A stretch of DNA of 35,739 nt from Syntrophomonadaceae bacterium (GCA_012728655.1 JAAYEQ010000036.1:1-35739), one strand, 5' to 3'. Positions 1 to 7,805 are shown, counted from the first letter of the stretch. Translations and numbers: made by a program. Notes: generated by a model not told the origin, from the sequence alone.

Positions 1-1
1 C

Positions 2-1043
2 CAAAGACTGGTTCAAAAGATTACAGGCCAGTTGCTGGAATGGTCACTAAGCGAGATAGATGCTCGTTTAGCAAAAGACGTGGACTCGGGTAAATATGAG
101 AATAAGGGTATCCGTTCAAGAACCCTGGTAACAACCGTAGGAGAAATCGAGATAAAACGAAGATATTATCGTGGAAAGGCTAAACATAGAAGCTGACGGG
201 GTAATGATAAGACAACAACGATCATCCAGGCGACAGGAGGAAGTAAAACTGGTAGTAGCTTACGAAAGCAAAGAAGAAGGTAAGCCCCTGGTTAACTGTA
301 AGACCGTTGCAGGATTAGCAGACGGCAGCACCATATGGGAACAGGCCAGCGCCAAATTCGGTCAGGAATGGCGGCTAATAGGCAAAGAAGATATTCGAAT
401 TGGCGGAGACGGCGCGTCCTGGAGCAAAGAAGGGCTGGAGGTATTTCCCGGGGCAACTTATCACCTGGATTTATTCCACTTGCGAAGGAGACTTACCGAA
501 GCTCTTGGTTTTAACGGTGATTATTATCAGGCGGTAGCGGAGAAAATCTGGGAGTTGGATCAGCAGGGTTTAGAAGAAGTCTTTAGCCATATTCTTAAGA
601 ACACCCGTGAAAGAACGAGACGAAAGCGAATAAGGGAATTAAAGAACTACATATTGAGTAATTGGGCAGGAATATCAGATTTGCCCAAGGAAGACCGCCT
701 GGGAGTCATCGAGGGTCAGGTAAGGCATACCATAGCCAGGCGCATGAAAAATATAGGCGGGGGCTGGAGTCCAAGGGGAACCGATCACATGGCCCGGTTG
801 TTAGCGGCCAAGGCAAACAACGAATTATCCAGGTATTCGGGTAGCTCAGTGGATTTTAACCGGGAGCGGATAACGAGAGTACTGCCTATAAAAATAGTTG
901 ATCCCAAATCTAAGCCAAGCAAAGAGGATTTAAGTAAGTGGCTGGCAGCGACTGTGCCACTGCTGGAAGGACCGTCATCGGGCCAAATGTGGGTCAAATA
1001 CGTTCTGCGGCCATTAACCTCAGCCGGTTATCGAACTGCATGA
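2..1043 (+). pseudogene. ISLre2-family (UPF0236) transposase remnant with internal deletion
   Basis: The long open frame (GTG at 171 to 1043) contains LNIEADGVMI, EVKLVVAYES, RIGGDGASW and YHLDLFHLRRR, which recall the catalytic half of ISLre2-type transposases. A different frame, open from base 2 to a stop at 194-196, encodes the family's upstream segment (ENKGIRSRTLVTTVGEIEIK followed by RRYYRGK). In intact members about 90-100 residues separate the RRxYR motif and the (Y/N)IEAD motif. Here they abut at about 170-180 in different frames, so an internal piece is gone and the reading frame is broken. The N-terminus is cut by the window edge. The last residues (LRPLTSAGYRTA) also look slightly off the usual end. 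An inactive IS relic is most likely. The family call rests on motif memory and is fairly confident. Confidence 0.75.
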
Positions 1044-1110
1044 GGTTGAGAAATACATTATGCGGGAGTTTACCCACTTAATCTTGACAGGGACCAAAAA
1101 TCCGGAAAGC

Positions 1111-1139
1111 TTGACAGGTGCGGTTCTGCGATATAGAAT
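1111..1139 (+). promoter_or_regulatory. sigma-A promoter for tRNA-Leu
   Basis: TTGACA (1111-1116), a 17-bp spacer and TAGAAT (1134-1139) form a near-consensus housekeeping promoter. It would start transcription about 40 bases before the tRNA. It lies between the transposase relic and the tRNA. Confidence 0.75.
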
Positions 1140-1185
1140 AATTATTGCCGCCAGGAGATAAGGCGTGAGAAACTGCTAGAGACAT

Positions 1186-1272
1186 GCGGCAGTGGCGGAA
1201 TTGGCAGACGCGCTAGATTCAGGTTCTAGTGAGTGTACGCTCATGGGGGTTCAAGTCCCTTCTGCCGCACCA
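1186..1272 (+). tRNA. tRNA-Leu (anticodon CAG)
   Basis: An 87-base class II tRNA with encoded CCA. The acceptor strands GCGGCAG (1186-1192) and CTGCCGC (1262-1268) pair perfectly, followed by discriminator A and CCA. The anticodon arm CTAGA-TTCAGGT-TCTAG gives anticodon CAG, which reads CUG. The long variable arm (GAGTGTACGCTC region) and the T-loop TTCAAGT are typical of leucine tRNAs. It has its own promoter upstream and a terminator downstream. Confidence 0.96.
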
Positions 1273-1285
1273 TAGAAAAACAAGG

Positions 1286-1315
1286 ATTCCGGGGTTTTCA
1301 GTCCCGGAATTTACT
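1286..1315 (+). terminator. Terminator after tRNA-Leu
   Basis: ATTCCGGG (1286-1293) pairs with CCCGGAAT (1303-1310) around a short loop and is followed by a T-rich run. It lies 14 bases after the tRNA CCA end. Confidence 0.65.
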
Positions 1316-1342
1316 TTTTAACAACTCGGTAATGCAATTTGG

Positions 1343-1393
1343 TTGCAGTCTGAGACCGAAAACTTGCAGGATTCGTATCCCTGCCATGCAACA
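1343..1393 (+). other. Possible decayed tRNA-like sequence
   Basis: GTTGCA (1343-1348) and TGCAAC (1388-1393) could form an acceptor-like stem. Just inside the 3' strand, CAGG-A-TTCGTAT-CCCTG (1368-1384) resembles a T-arm with a near-canonical loop. Only about 51 bases are present, too short for a tRNA, and no anticodon arm is visible. It sits between two terminators, immediately after tRNA-Leu. It could be the relic of a former second tRNA or plain coincidence. Confidence 0.2.
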
Positions 1394-1415
1394 TAAAGAA
1401 TCATTTCGGGATTTA

Positions 1416-1440
1416 GCCTGCACCTCGGCAAGGCCTTTTT
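1416..1440 (+). terminator. Possible second terminator downstream of tRNA-Leu
   Basis: GCCTGC (1416-1421) pairs with GC-A-AGGC (1428-1434) with one bulge, followed by CTTTTTATTT. It is weaker than the terminator at 1286. From here to 1622 I see only a short hairpin (GTAGAA/TTCTAC, 1520-1537) and no gene. Confidence 0.4.
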
Positions 1441-1622
1441 ATTTGCCCACTGACGTTCAACAGTACCGCTCCCGCTTCCTGCATTGACGGCGTACTTGGT
1501 AATAGCACCTACTCATAGGGTAGAATCGCCCTTCTACACCCGTAATCGCAATCACCAAACCGCCATGATTACCATATATTGGGAATTAAGGTGCAGCCTA
1601 GAATATCGAAGGGGGTATTTAA

Positions 1623-2048
1623 GTGGCGGTTGTAGAAGGGAGAATCGATGCCCGAAATGCGGAAACCACATTCCGGGCCACCGCAGACTGTTCTAACAAT
1701 GAACCGACCGGTTCCATTTTCGGGTGCCTGGAGGCGGAAATCAATGACCGGGATTTTCGCTATGTCTTTAAAGCCGACAGACCGAGCCGGGTTGTCACCA
1801 CCACCGGAAGAACTCGAAGCGTAACGGTGGTTTACCGTAACGCTACCGTGACCAACATCACCAGCAGGTTCAGCGTCTTCAACGCGACCATCACCCTGGT
1901 AGCCAGAAGAAGTTCCTCCGGCGTAATCAATGCCACCCTTACTATCAGGAGACCTGGTCGTGTTACCTTGAGGGCCTCGGGAAGATTGCAAAACGGTGTA
2001 ATCATCGTAAACCGGGCGGTGTCCTGCAATTTGTTGCTTAATTCCTGA
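1623..2048 (+). CDS. Hypothetical beta-rich protein
   Basis: A 141-residue ORF starting at GTG with a good ribosome-binding site (AAGGGGG, about 7 bases upstream) and followed by a strong terminator. I do not recognise a family. There is no signal peptide or membrane segment. The sequence is rich in Thr, Arg, Val and Asn with alternating hydrophobic residues, as in beta-strands. Residues about 68-115 carry three spaced copies of an N-A-T-(V/I/L)-T motif (NATVT, NATIT, NATLT), which suggests short strand repeats. Cys is present near residues 23, 34 and 135. It looks monocistronic. An antisense ORF covers part of it but has no ribosome-binding site and a biased composition, so this strand is preferred. 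It could be a spore or cytoplasmic structural protein, but nothing in the sequence proves that. Confidence 0.6.
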   Translation: MAVVEGRIDARNAETTFRATADCSNNEPTGSIFGCLEAEINDRDFRYVFKADRPSRVVTTTGRTRSVTVVYRNATVTNITSRFSVFNATITLVARRSSSGVINATLTIRRPGRVTLRASGRLQNGVIIVNRAVSCNLLLNS

Positions 2049-2082
2049 ACCGGGCAGGGTTTAATCCTCACTTCCAAGTTAT

Positions 2083-2114
2083 GCCTGGCGGCAAATATTG
2101 CCGGCAGGCTTTTG
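2083..2114 (+). terminator. Intrinsic terminator
   Basis: GCCTG-g-CGGCA pairs with TGCCG-g-CAGGC (2083-2109) and is followed by TTTT. It ends the hypothetical gene at 1623-2048. Confidence 0.75.
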
Positions 2115-2310
2115 CATTAAATATACCAATTGAAAGGAAATTTACCATCGTAACAAACCGCCTAATCATGTAACATTCATGCTATCCTAGAGTTAGGGCC
2201 GGATGCCTGCCGCATTAATTGAACTGTCCTTTATATTGATGAATAGCCGAAATATCGGCTCGCGCGTAACGTCAGAGAGTTGGGACTATCACAGGAAGCA
2301 GGAATGTTTA

Positions 2311-2955
2311 GTGTTGCAAGATACCGTGAAGAAAGCTTCAATAACAAGATATTTGCTGTGGTTTGTTCTGGGAGGACTTTGTTTTTTCATCTCTCAGCCC
2401 CTGATCAGGATACCAATTCTTAATTGGGTACAATCAACCACGCAGTTCTCGATGTTTGCCATTTTTCACCCCTTGCCGGCGGGAATTCTGATTGGTCTTT
2501 CGGCCGGAGTCGCGGAAGAATCCTTTAGATTTATTTTTAAGCAATTCTTTATGAAGCCGGCTCGAACAAGCATAGTTCAACCCGTAATATTTGGATGCGG
2601 ACACGGGCTGGTGGAGGCGGCAATGGTTTTGGGGCCGGCAATATTTGCCGGTTATTCCTTGATGGATTTGTCATGGGGAATTGTCGAGCGGATCATTGCT
2701 GTGACCATGCATGTGTCTTTTACCATTGTGGTCTGGAACGGCTTTCAAATAGATAAAAGGGCTCTTTATTTGATTCTGGCCATTTTGCTTCACGGTGCTG
2801 TGGACGGCTCGATCCCGTTTTTCTATCACTTCAACCTTTCCGTTCCAACGATTGAAGGAATACTTGCCGCAATGGCCCTGGGATTGGTTCTTTATTCCTT
2901 CAAGTCCCGAAAATACTATATCAAAGGAGGTGAGACCCTTGAAAAGGAAGGTTAG
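2311..2955 (+). CDS. YhfC-family intramembrane glutamic-type protease
   Basis: Predicted polytopic membrane protein of 214 residues. Start GTG 2311 is chosen because AGGAA ends six bases upstream; the frame is open back to 2203 but has no ribosome-binding site there. Motifs seen: AGVAEESFRFIFKQ (E69, E70, R73), a GCGHGLVEA segment (H98, E102) and a later AILLHGAVDG His motif. These fit the YhfC/DUF2324 group, related to CPBP (Abi) intramembrane proteases that use Glu and His in membrane helices. At least five hydrophobic stretches are visible. The substrate is unknown. The gene overlaps the next one by 17 bases, whose ribosome-binding site lies inside this coding region, so the two are translationally coupled. 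YhfC-type proteins next to DUF3887 lipoproteins is a pairing I recall from other Firmicutes, which supports the call. Confidence 0.75.
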   Translation: MLQDTVKKASITRYLLWFVLGGLCFFISQPLIRIPILNWVQSTTQFSMFAIFHPLPAGILIGLSAGVAEESFRFIFKQFFMKPARTSIVQPVIFGCGHGLVEAAMVLGPAIFAGYSLMDLSWGIVERIIAVTMHVSFTIVVWNGFQIDKRALYLILAILLHGAVDGSIPFFYHFNLSVPTIEGILAAMALGLVLYSFKSRKYYIKGGETLEKEG

Positions 2956-3355
2956 TTTAATGACCGCGATTGCTGTTTTGTGTCTGGTGTTTTTGACCGG
3001 CTGTGGCGGCGGCCCGGAACTGTCTGACAAGTTTGATCAGGCGAAAGTCGAGTCTTCGGCGAAAGAAGTCATTCAATTGGTAAATGCCAAAGACGGTGAA
3101 GCCCTGCGGGCAATGGGTACCCCCGAGGTTAAGAAAAAGCTTACTGATGCGGCAATGGAGGACGTCTATGCGATGGTTGATGAAGCAGGTGTGTTTAAGG
3201 GTGTCGAGGACATCCGTGTTGCCGGGTACACAGACAAGAAATCGAAAACGGAATATGCTGTTGTTGTCGCCAAAGCGGAGTATGAAAACCGGACCCTGAC
3301 CTACACCATCTCATTCACGACTGACATGGAATTGGCAGGTTTGTATTGTAAATAA
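2939..3355 (+). CDS. DUF3887-like lipoprotein
   Basis: A 138-residue protein starting at TTG 2939, eight bases after a perfect AAAGGAGG site that lies inside the upstream protease gene. The N-terminus has a short basic segment, a hydrophobic stretch and the lipobox FLTGC with Cys22, so it should be lipidated and anchored outside the membrane. The mature part (residues about 35-138: KVESSAKEVIQLVNAKDGE, then TPEVKKKLTDA) resembles DUF3887, a small alpha+beta fold of unknown function. It forms a two-gene operon with the YhfC-like protease and ends at a strong terminator. Whether the protease acts on this lipoprotein cannot be told from sequence. Confidence 0.75.
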   Translation: MKRKVSLMTAIAVLCLVFLTGCGGGPELSDKFDQAKVESSAKEVIQLVNAKDGEALRAMGTPEVKKKLTDAAMEDVYAMVDEAGVFKGVEDIRVAGYTDKKSKTEYAVVVAKAEYENRTLTYTISFTTDMELAGLYCK

Positions 3356-3405
3356 ACGGGCGGATTTAGAATTACTGCATCAACGGCCCATGAATGGGTG
3401 AAAAG

Positions 3406-3434
3406 GGTCCCCGAAATTATGGGGGGACCTTTTT
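3406..3434 (+). terminator. Terminator of the YhfC/lipoprotein operon
   Basis: GGTCCCC (3406-3412) pairs with GGGGACC (3423-3429), directly followed by TTTTT. Confidence 0.8.
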
Positions 3435-3550
3435 AATTTGCCTTTAATCAGGCAATAATCTGGCTGGGCTTTTTCATGATTAAATCCGACCCATTTTACT
3501 GTTCCGGGTCTTGCCGGCGAATATGGGGGTTTTTTCTTCGGTTCGGTGTT

Positions 3551-3579
3551 GTATATGAGATTTTTGCGCAACATATAAT
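3551..3579 (+). promoter_or_regulatory. Sigma-E-like sporulation promoter upstream of ytxC
   Basis: GTATATG (3551-3557), a 14-base spacer and CATATAAT (3572-3579) fit the mother-cell sigma-E pattern (-35 ATA-type, -10 CATAnnnT). It lies 27 bases before the ytxC start. Assignment to sigma-E is inference. The -10 also fits the sigma-K pattern CATAnnnTA. Confidence 0.45.
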
Positions 3580-3606
3580 AAAACATCATGCCCGGAGGGC
3601 TATACT

Positions 3607-4521
3607 ATGAACTATTCCCTGGAATTGATTATGCAAAATGGCTGCCGGCATATCTTGGATCAATTTGAGAACGGCTTTTACTGGCTCAAGGAACAGGGTT
3701 TTCAGTTAAGATTTCAGATCATCGATGGGGAGCCGTTTAGCCGCTTGCAGGTGACCTTGAACGGTTCCACCCGCGGCGGGATTTTTCATGATGAAGACAT
3801 AATCTATATATTCAAACACCAGTTGGCGGAGATCCTTTCGGAAGCAATACTCAATCACTGGGAAAAGAGACTTATCCGCAGACAGGTGGGAAGAAGCTGT
3901 AAAGGCTTAACGCCCGAGGAACAGGCGGAACTGGCGGAGAGAGCGGTTCATTTCCTGCGTCGCTGCAATGAAAATGAAAGCCTTAACCTGTTGCTGAAAT
4001 TCGGGCGGAAAAACAAGATCTCTCATAGCATCCTGGAGCACCTCGAGACTCATGATACCCTTAACCTTGAAGGATTGGTGAACTTCGGCCTGCGGGAGTA
4101 TTGGCGGGAGATAAGATTCGCGGTCGAATTGGCTTACGAGGATTTCAAGAGTGAGAAACGGTACCACGACTTTATCCGCCTGCTGAAGCATTTTGTTGAG
4201 GCTCAGCCTCCCATAAACCCGGAAGTCAATGTATACCTCACGGAAAACGGTTCTTTTCATTTTTGGGATGAAAACGGCCGGGTTATAGAACATGATATCA
4301 TTGATCTTTACCTGGAAGATGGTTCCTGCAGCCGTGAGAGCCTGGATGACATTATTATCAGCATCCTGATTACGGTTGCACCAAGGCGGATCGTATTACA
4401 CTTATCAGGAACGCAGCCGCATACGGGGTCGGCCTGGCCCATTAAGCGGGTCTTTAAAGAAAGGGTATTGATGTGCCCAGGATGTGATCGATGCCTGGGG
4501 CCAAGGCGTTTCGAACACTAA
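3607..4521 (+). CDS. ytxC: Putative sporulation protein YtxC
   Basis: 304 residues, ATG start with GGAGG eight bases upstream. The overall pattern matches the YtxC family: an N-terminal alpha/beta part, a middle segment with FGLREYWREIRFAVELAYED, and a C-terminal part with DLYLEDGSCSRESLDDI and a Cys pair in the last 20 residues (CPGCDRC). YtxC is a clostridial and bacillar protein of unknown biochemical role tied to sporulation, often encoded close to thrS, as here. It is preceded by a sigma-E-like promoter and followed by a strong terminator, so it is probably monocistronic. There is no signal peptide or membrane helix, so it should be cytoplasmic. The CxxCxxC tail could bind metal, but that is speculation. 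Confidence 0.85.
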   Translation: MNYSLELIMQNGCRHILDQFENGFYWLKEQGFQLRFQIIDGEPFSRLQVTLNGSTRGGIFHDEDIIYIFKHQLAEILSEAILNHWEKRLIRRQVGRSCKGLTPEEQAELAERAVHFLRRCNENESLNLLLKFGRKNKISHSILEHLETHDTLNLEGLVNFGLREYWREIRFAVELAYEDFKSEKRYHDFIRLLKHFVEAQPPINPEVNVYLTENGSFHFWDENGRVIEHDIIDLYLEDGSCSRESLDDIIISILITVAPRRIVLHLSGTQPHTGSAWPIKRVFKERVLMCPGCDRCLGPRRFEH

Positions 4522-4559
4522 AGGACCAACAAACGAATACTCACTATGATTCAAGGCAT

Positions 4560-4590
4560 GCCCTGCATACCGATGCAGGGCTTATTATTT
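4560..4590 (+). terminator. Terminator of ytxC
   Basis: GCCCTGCAT (4560-4568) and ATGCAGGGC (4573-4581) form a perfect 9-bp stem with a 4-base loop, followed by TTATTATTT. Confidence 0.85.
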
Positions 4591-4745
4591 GGTAGACTAT
4601 TACTGATGATCGATGGTTCCGCTGACAAAATCTATTACCGGAGAATCTGCCGTGTACACAATATCCCTTGAAATCCGGTATAATTGCAGCATAAAACAAG
4701 ATTTGTTATATTCTTAGGGTACGGGCGAGGAGTAGAGGTGGTAAA

Positions 4746-5339
4746 TTGTTCCGTTTACTTGCCGTACCGTTGATCAGCGCCATGATCGGCTACCTGACAA
4801 ATGTTGTCGCCATCAAGATGCTTTTTCATCCCCGGGAGCCGATCAGATTACTCGGTTTGGAAATTGAGGGACTGCTCCCCCGGCGGCAGGAAGCAATAGC
4901 CAACAAGATCGGAGAAGTGGTAGAGAGAGAGTTATTGTCGGTTGAGGACCTTGTCAGCCAGTTCAGCAATCCTGAAATGCAAGACAAGATGGTTAAGATC
5001 GTCTCGGAAAAGGTCAGGACCAGGCTGGAAGAAGCCATGCCGCGGCTGATTCCCCAGAACCTGGCTCGGATTCTGGCTGATTTGGTTGAAGGCGTCCTGG
5101 TTAGGGAAAGCCGGAACTTGGTGCCCCAAATGACCGAATCCGCCGGTCGACATTTGACCGAGGAGATTCGAGTGAGCGAGATTGTCAGGAATCGTATTCT
5201 GGCACTTGACGTCATGCAACTGGAGGGGCTGGTTCGGGAAGTGGCATCCAGGGAATTGAGGCTCATCGAAGTCATGGGGGGAGTACTGGGTTTTCTTATT
5301 GGACTGGTTCAGGTTGCGATAATTGTATTATTTCCGTAG
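4746..5339 (+). CDS. DUF445 family membrane protein
   Basis: 197 residues, starting at TTG 4746 behind AGAGGTGG. The N-terminal helix contains the family hallmark PLISAMIGYLTNVVAIKMLF and then HPREPIR and GLLPRRQEAIA. The middle is a long amphipathic helical region, and a last hydrophobic helix (GGVLGFLIGLVQVAIIVLF) ends the protein, giving a hairpin-like protein anchored at both ends. DUF445 (YheB-like) proteins have no firmly assigned reaction; in bacilli some are linked to sporulation or the cell surface. The gene ends 13 bases before thrS, so the two are probably cotranscribed. A TATAAT (4679-4684) lies 67 bases upstream but has no convincing -35. Confidence 0.8.
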   Translation: MFRLLAVPLISAMIGYLTNVVAIKMLFHPREPIRLLGLEIEGLLPRRQEAIANKIGEVVERELLSVEDLVSQFSNPEMQDKMVKIVSEKVRTRLEEAMPRLIPQNLARILADLVEGVLVRESRNLVPQMTESAGRHLTEEIRVSEIVRNRILALDVMQLEGLVREVASRELRLIEVMGGVLGFLIGLVQVAIIVLFP

Positions 5340-5352
5340 GGAGGATTGCGGT

Positions 5353-7254
5353 ATGATAAAGATCACCTTGAAGGACGGTGCCGTAACGGAGTATCCCCGC
5401 GGGATTTCGGCCCTGGAGATAGCCAAACAAATAAGCGGCCGACTCGCCCGGGAGGCTATAGCCGCCCGCTTCAACGGACGGTTAATCGATCTGAGTACCC
5501 CCTTGAACGAGGACGGTCACCTGGAAATATTGACGGCCGATGATCCGGAGGCCTTGGATGTTTACCGTCACACAACCGCCCACGTAATGGCTCAGGCGGT
5601 AAAGCGGCTGTATCCTGATGCGGCCCTGGCCATAGGCCCGGCGATAGAAAAGGGATTCTACTATGACTTTGATTTCCCCGAAGCCATAGGGCCGGATGAA
5701 CTCGCAGCAATTGAAGAGGAAATGAACAAGATCATCAAAGAAGACTATCCTCTTTTACGCAGCGAACTGAGCCGTTCCGAGGCTCGCAAGATGTTTGAAG
5801 ATGCGGGAGAGAAGTACAAGGTTGAGCTGATCGACGACCTGCCGGAGGATGCCACCATCAGCGTCTACCGCCAGGGTGAATTCGTCGACCTCTGTGCCGG
5901 TCCCCACCTGCCGAGCACCGGCAGGATAAAAGCCTTCAAGCTGATGAACCTGGCCGGAGCCTACTGGCGCGGTGATGAGAAGCAGAAGATGCTGCAGAGG
6001 ATTTACGGTACTTCCTTTTTCAAAAAAGAAGAGCTTGACGATTACCTATACAAGCTGGAAGAAGCGAAAAAACGCGACCACCGCAAGCTGGGACGGGAAC
6101 TGGGCCTGTTTGTAATCCTGGATGAGGGTCCGGGGTTTCCCTTCTTTCTGCCCAAAGGCATGATTATCCGAAATGAACTGGAGAAATACTGGCGCGAAGT
6201 CCATGAAGAAGCCGGGTACCTGGAAATAAGAACCCCTATCATCCTGGAACGGTCTCTGTGGGAGCGTTCCGGCCACTGGGATCACTATCGGGAAAACATG
6301 TACTTCACCAAGATCGATGACGTCGACTTCGCGGTGAAACCCATGAACTGTCCCGGAGCGTTGTTGGTTTACAAACAGAACCTGCACAGCTACCGCGAAC
6401 TCCCGATACGATTGGCGGAGATGGGATTGGTCCACCGCCACGAGATGTCGGGGGTATTGCACGGGTTGATGAGGGTCAGGGCCTTTACTCAGGACGATGC
6501 TCACATATTCATGCTTCCGGAGCAGATGATCGACGAGATAACCGGGGTAATCGACCTCATCGACAAGGTGTACACCAAGTTTGGTTTCTCGTACCATGTG
6601 GAGGTTTCCACGAAACCGGAAAAGGCCATAGGATCCGACGAGGATTGGGAGAGAGCCACCCAGGTCCTCATACAGGCTCTGGATAACAGGGGCATGGAGT
6701 ATAAGATAAATGAGGGTGACGGTGCTTTTTACGGTCCCAAGATCGATTTTCACCTGAAGGATTCTCTGGACCGCACCTGGCAGTGCGGTACCGTTCAGCT
6801 TGACTTCCAGCTTCCGGAGCTGTTTGACCTCACCTATATTGGTGAAGACGGAGAGAAGCATCGCCCGGTCATGATCCACCGGGTGGTATTCGGAAGTATG
6901 GAACGGTTTATCGGCATCCTGACCGAACACTACGCGGGGGCTTTTCCGGTATGGCTGGCTCCGATTCAAGCCCGGATCATCCCCATAACTGAACGCCACC
7001 ATAGTTATGCCCACGAACTGGCCGCGGAAATGAAAGAGGCCGGTATACGAGTTGATGTTGATGCACGCAGCGAAAAGATGGGCTATAAGATCAGGGAAGG
7101 GCAGCTCCAGAAGATCCCGTATATGTTGGTGGTGGGGGACAAAGAGGTTGAATCTCGTACCGTATCGGTCCGTAAACGCGGAGAAGGAGATTTGGGCAGC
7201 CGGCCAAGTACAGATTTCATAAACGAGTTGGTGCGGGAAATAAAGGCGAGATAA
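5353..7254 (+). CDS. thrS: Threonyl-tRNA synthetase
   Basis: 633 residues, the usual length. Start ATG 5353 follows GGGAGG at normal spacing; the open frame extends to 5323 without a better start. Domains in order: TGS (1-62), the second additional (editing) domain with HTTAHVMAQAVKRLYP and the DLCAGPH motif (about 65-225), the class II core (about 240-535) and the anticodon-binding domain (about 540-633). Core motifs: KPMNCPG (zinc Cys), HRHEMSG, DDAHIF (zinc His) and HRVVFGSMERF (zinc His and motif 3 Arg). It charges tRNA-Thr and hydrolyses Ser-tRNA-Thr in the cytoplasm. I see no T-box in front of it or of the upstream DUF445 gene, unlike many Firmicutes. It converges with yjbQ across a strong hairpin. 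Confidence 0.98.
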   Translation: MIKITLKDGAVTEYPRGISALEIAKQISGRLAREAIAARFNGRLIDLSTPLNEDGHLEILTADDPEALDVYRHTTAHVMAQAVKRLYPDAALAIGPAIEKGFYYDFDFPEAIGPDELAAIEEEMNKIIKEDYPLLRSELSRSEARKMFEDAGEKYKVELIDDLPEDATISVYRQGEFVDLCAGPHLPSTGRIKAFKLMNLAGAYWRGDEKQKMLQRIYGTSFFKKEELDDYLYKLEEAKKRDHRKLGRELGLFVILDEGPGFPFFLPKGMIIRNELEKYWREVHEEAGYLEIRTPIILERSLWERSGHWDHYRENMYFTKIDDVDFAVKPMNCPGALLVYKQNLHSYRELPIRLAEMGLVHRHEMSGVLHGLMRVRAFTQDDAHIFMLPEQMIDEITGVIDLIDKVYTKFGFSYHVEVSTKPEKAIGSDEDWERATQVLIQALDNRGMEYKINEGDGAFYGPKIDFHLKDSLDRTWQCGTVQLDFQLPELFDLTYIGEDGEKHRPVMIHRVVFGSMERFIGILTEHYAGAFPVWLAPIQARIIPITERHHSYAHELAAEMKEAGIRVDVDARSEKMGYKIREGQLQKIPYMLVVGDKEVESRTVSVRKRGEGDLGSRPSTDFINELVREIKAR

Positions 7255-7332
7255 AACCGCTCAGCACGCTTGGTGCCATACTGTGGGTAATTTAACCTCG
7301 CGGAAATAAGGGAGAGAGATAAAGCTGTTGAG

Positions 7333-7365
7333 CCGGGCCATCCTCCACCCCGGAGGAAGGCCCGG
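7333..7365. terminator. Strong hairpin between convergent thrS and yjbQ
   Basis: CCGGGCC-a-TCCTCC (7333-7346) pairs with GGAGGA-a-GGCCCGG (7352-7365) around a 5-base loop: 13 pairs with one symmetric A/A mismatch. The T tract is weak on both strands (TTTT only some nine bases later on the plus strand). It probably ends transcription of both genes. Confidence 0.6.
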
Positions 7366-7391
7366 AAACCGTTTTCCCCGAAAGCCGGGAA

Positions 7392-7805
7392 TTATTCTCC
7401 CATAACCTTGATCAGAAGGCGCTTGCGGCGCTGACCGTCAAACTCCGCATAAAAAATCTGCTGCCACGGCCCCAGGTCCAGTTTCCCGGCGGTAACCGGC
7501 ACCACAACCTGGTGGTGGAACAGGATGCTCTTCAAGTGGGCGTCACCGTTGGTTTCGCCGGTACGGTGGTGCTGGTAGTCGATCCGGAAAGGAGCCAGGG
7601 TTTCTGCCCACTCCATAAAGTCGTTTTTGATCCCGGGTTCCTCGTCATTGACAAAAACCCCGGCGGTGATATGCATGGCGCTGACCAGGACCATGCCTTC
7701 CTGGATGCCGGCGGTTTCTACCGATTGGCGGACCAGATCGGTGATGTTAACGAATTCTTTCTTTTTTCTTGTGTTCATCCAGTGGTATTCGGTGTGCCAT
7801 TTCAT
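7392..7805 (-). CDS. yjbQ: YjbQ / UPF0047 family protein (secondary thiamine-phosphate synthase-like)
   Basis: 137 residues, the family length. Start ATG at 7805 follows AAGGAGG nine bases upstream on the minus strand; the longer frame has no ribosome-binding site. Conserved features: FVNITDLVRQSVETAGIQEG, the HITAGVFVNDEEPGI segment with its His and paired Glu, TGETNGDAHLKS and FHHQVVVPVT, and GPWQQIFYAEFDGQRRKR. The fold is a small beta-sandwich-like trimer. A weak thiamine-phosphate synthase activity has been described for E. coli YjbQ, but the physiological role is open. The gene is divergent from the infC operon and convergent with thrS, so it is likely monocistronic. Confidence 0.9.
   Translation of the reverse strand: MKWHTEYHWMNTRKKKEFVNITDLVRQSVETAGIQEGMVLVSAMHITAGVFVNDEEPGIKNDFMEWAETLAPFRIDYQHHRTGETNGDAHLKSILFHHQVVVPVTAGKLDLGPWQQIFYAEFDGQRRKRLLIKVMGE

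Noticed and set aside
1569-1991. Minus-strand ORF of 140 residues opposite the beta-rich gene
   Set aside because: No ribosome-binding site, odd Ser/Gly/Arg composition, and the plus-strand frame has a good site and terminator.
6046-7014. Long minus-strand ORF inside thrS
   Set aside because: It is antisense to an unambiguous threonyl-tRNA synthetase and lacks protein-like motifs.
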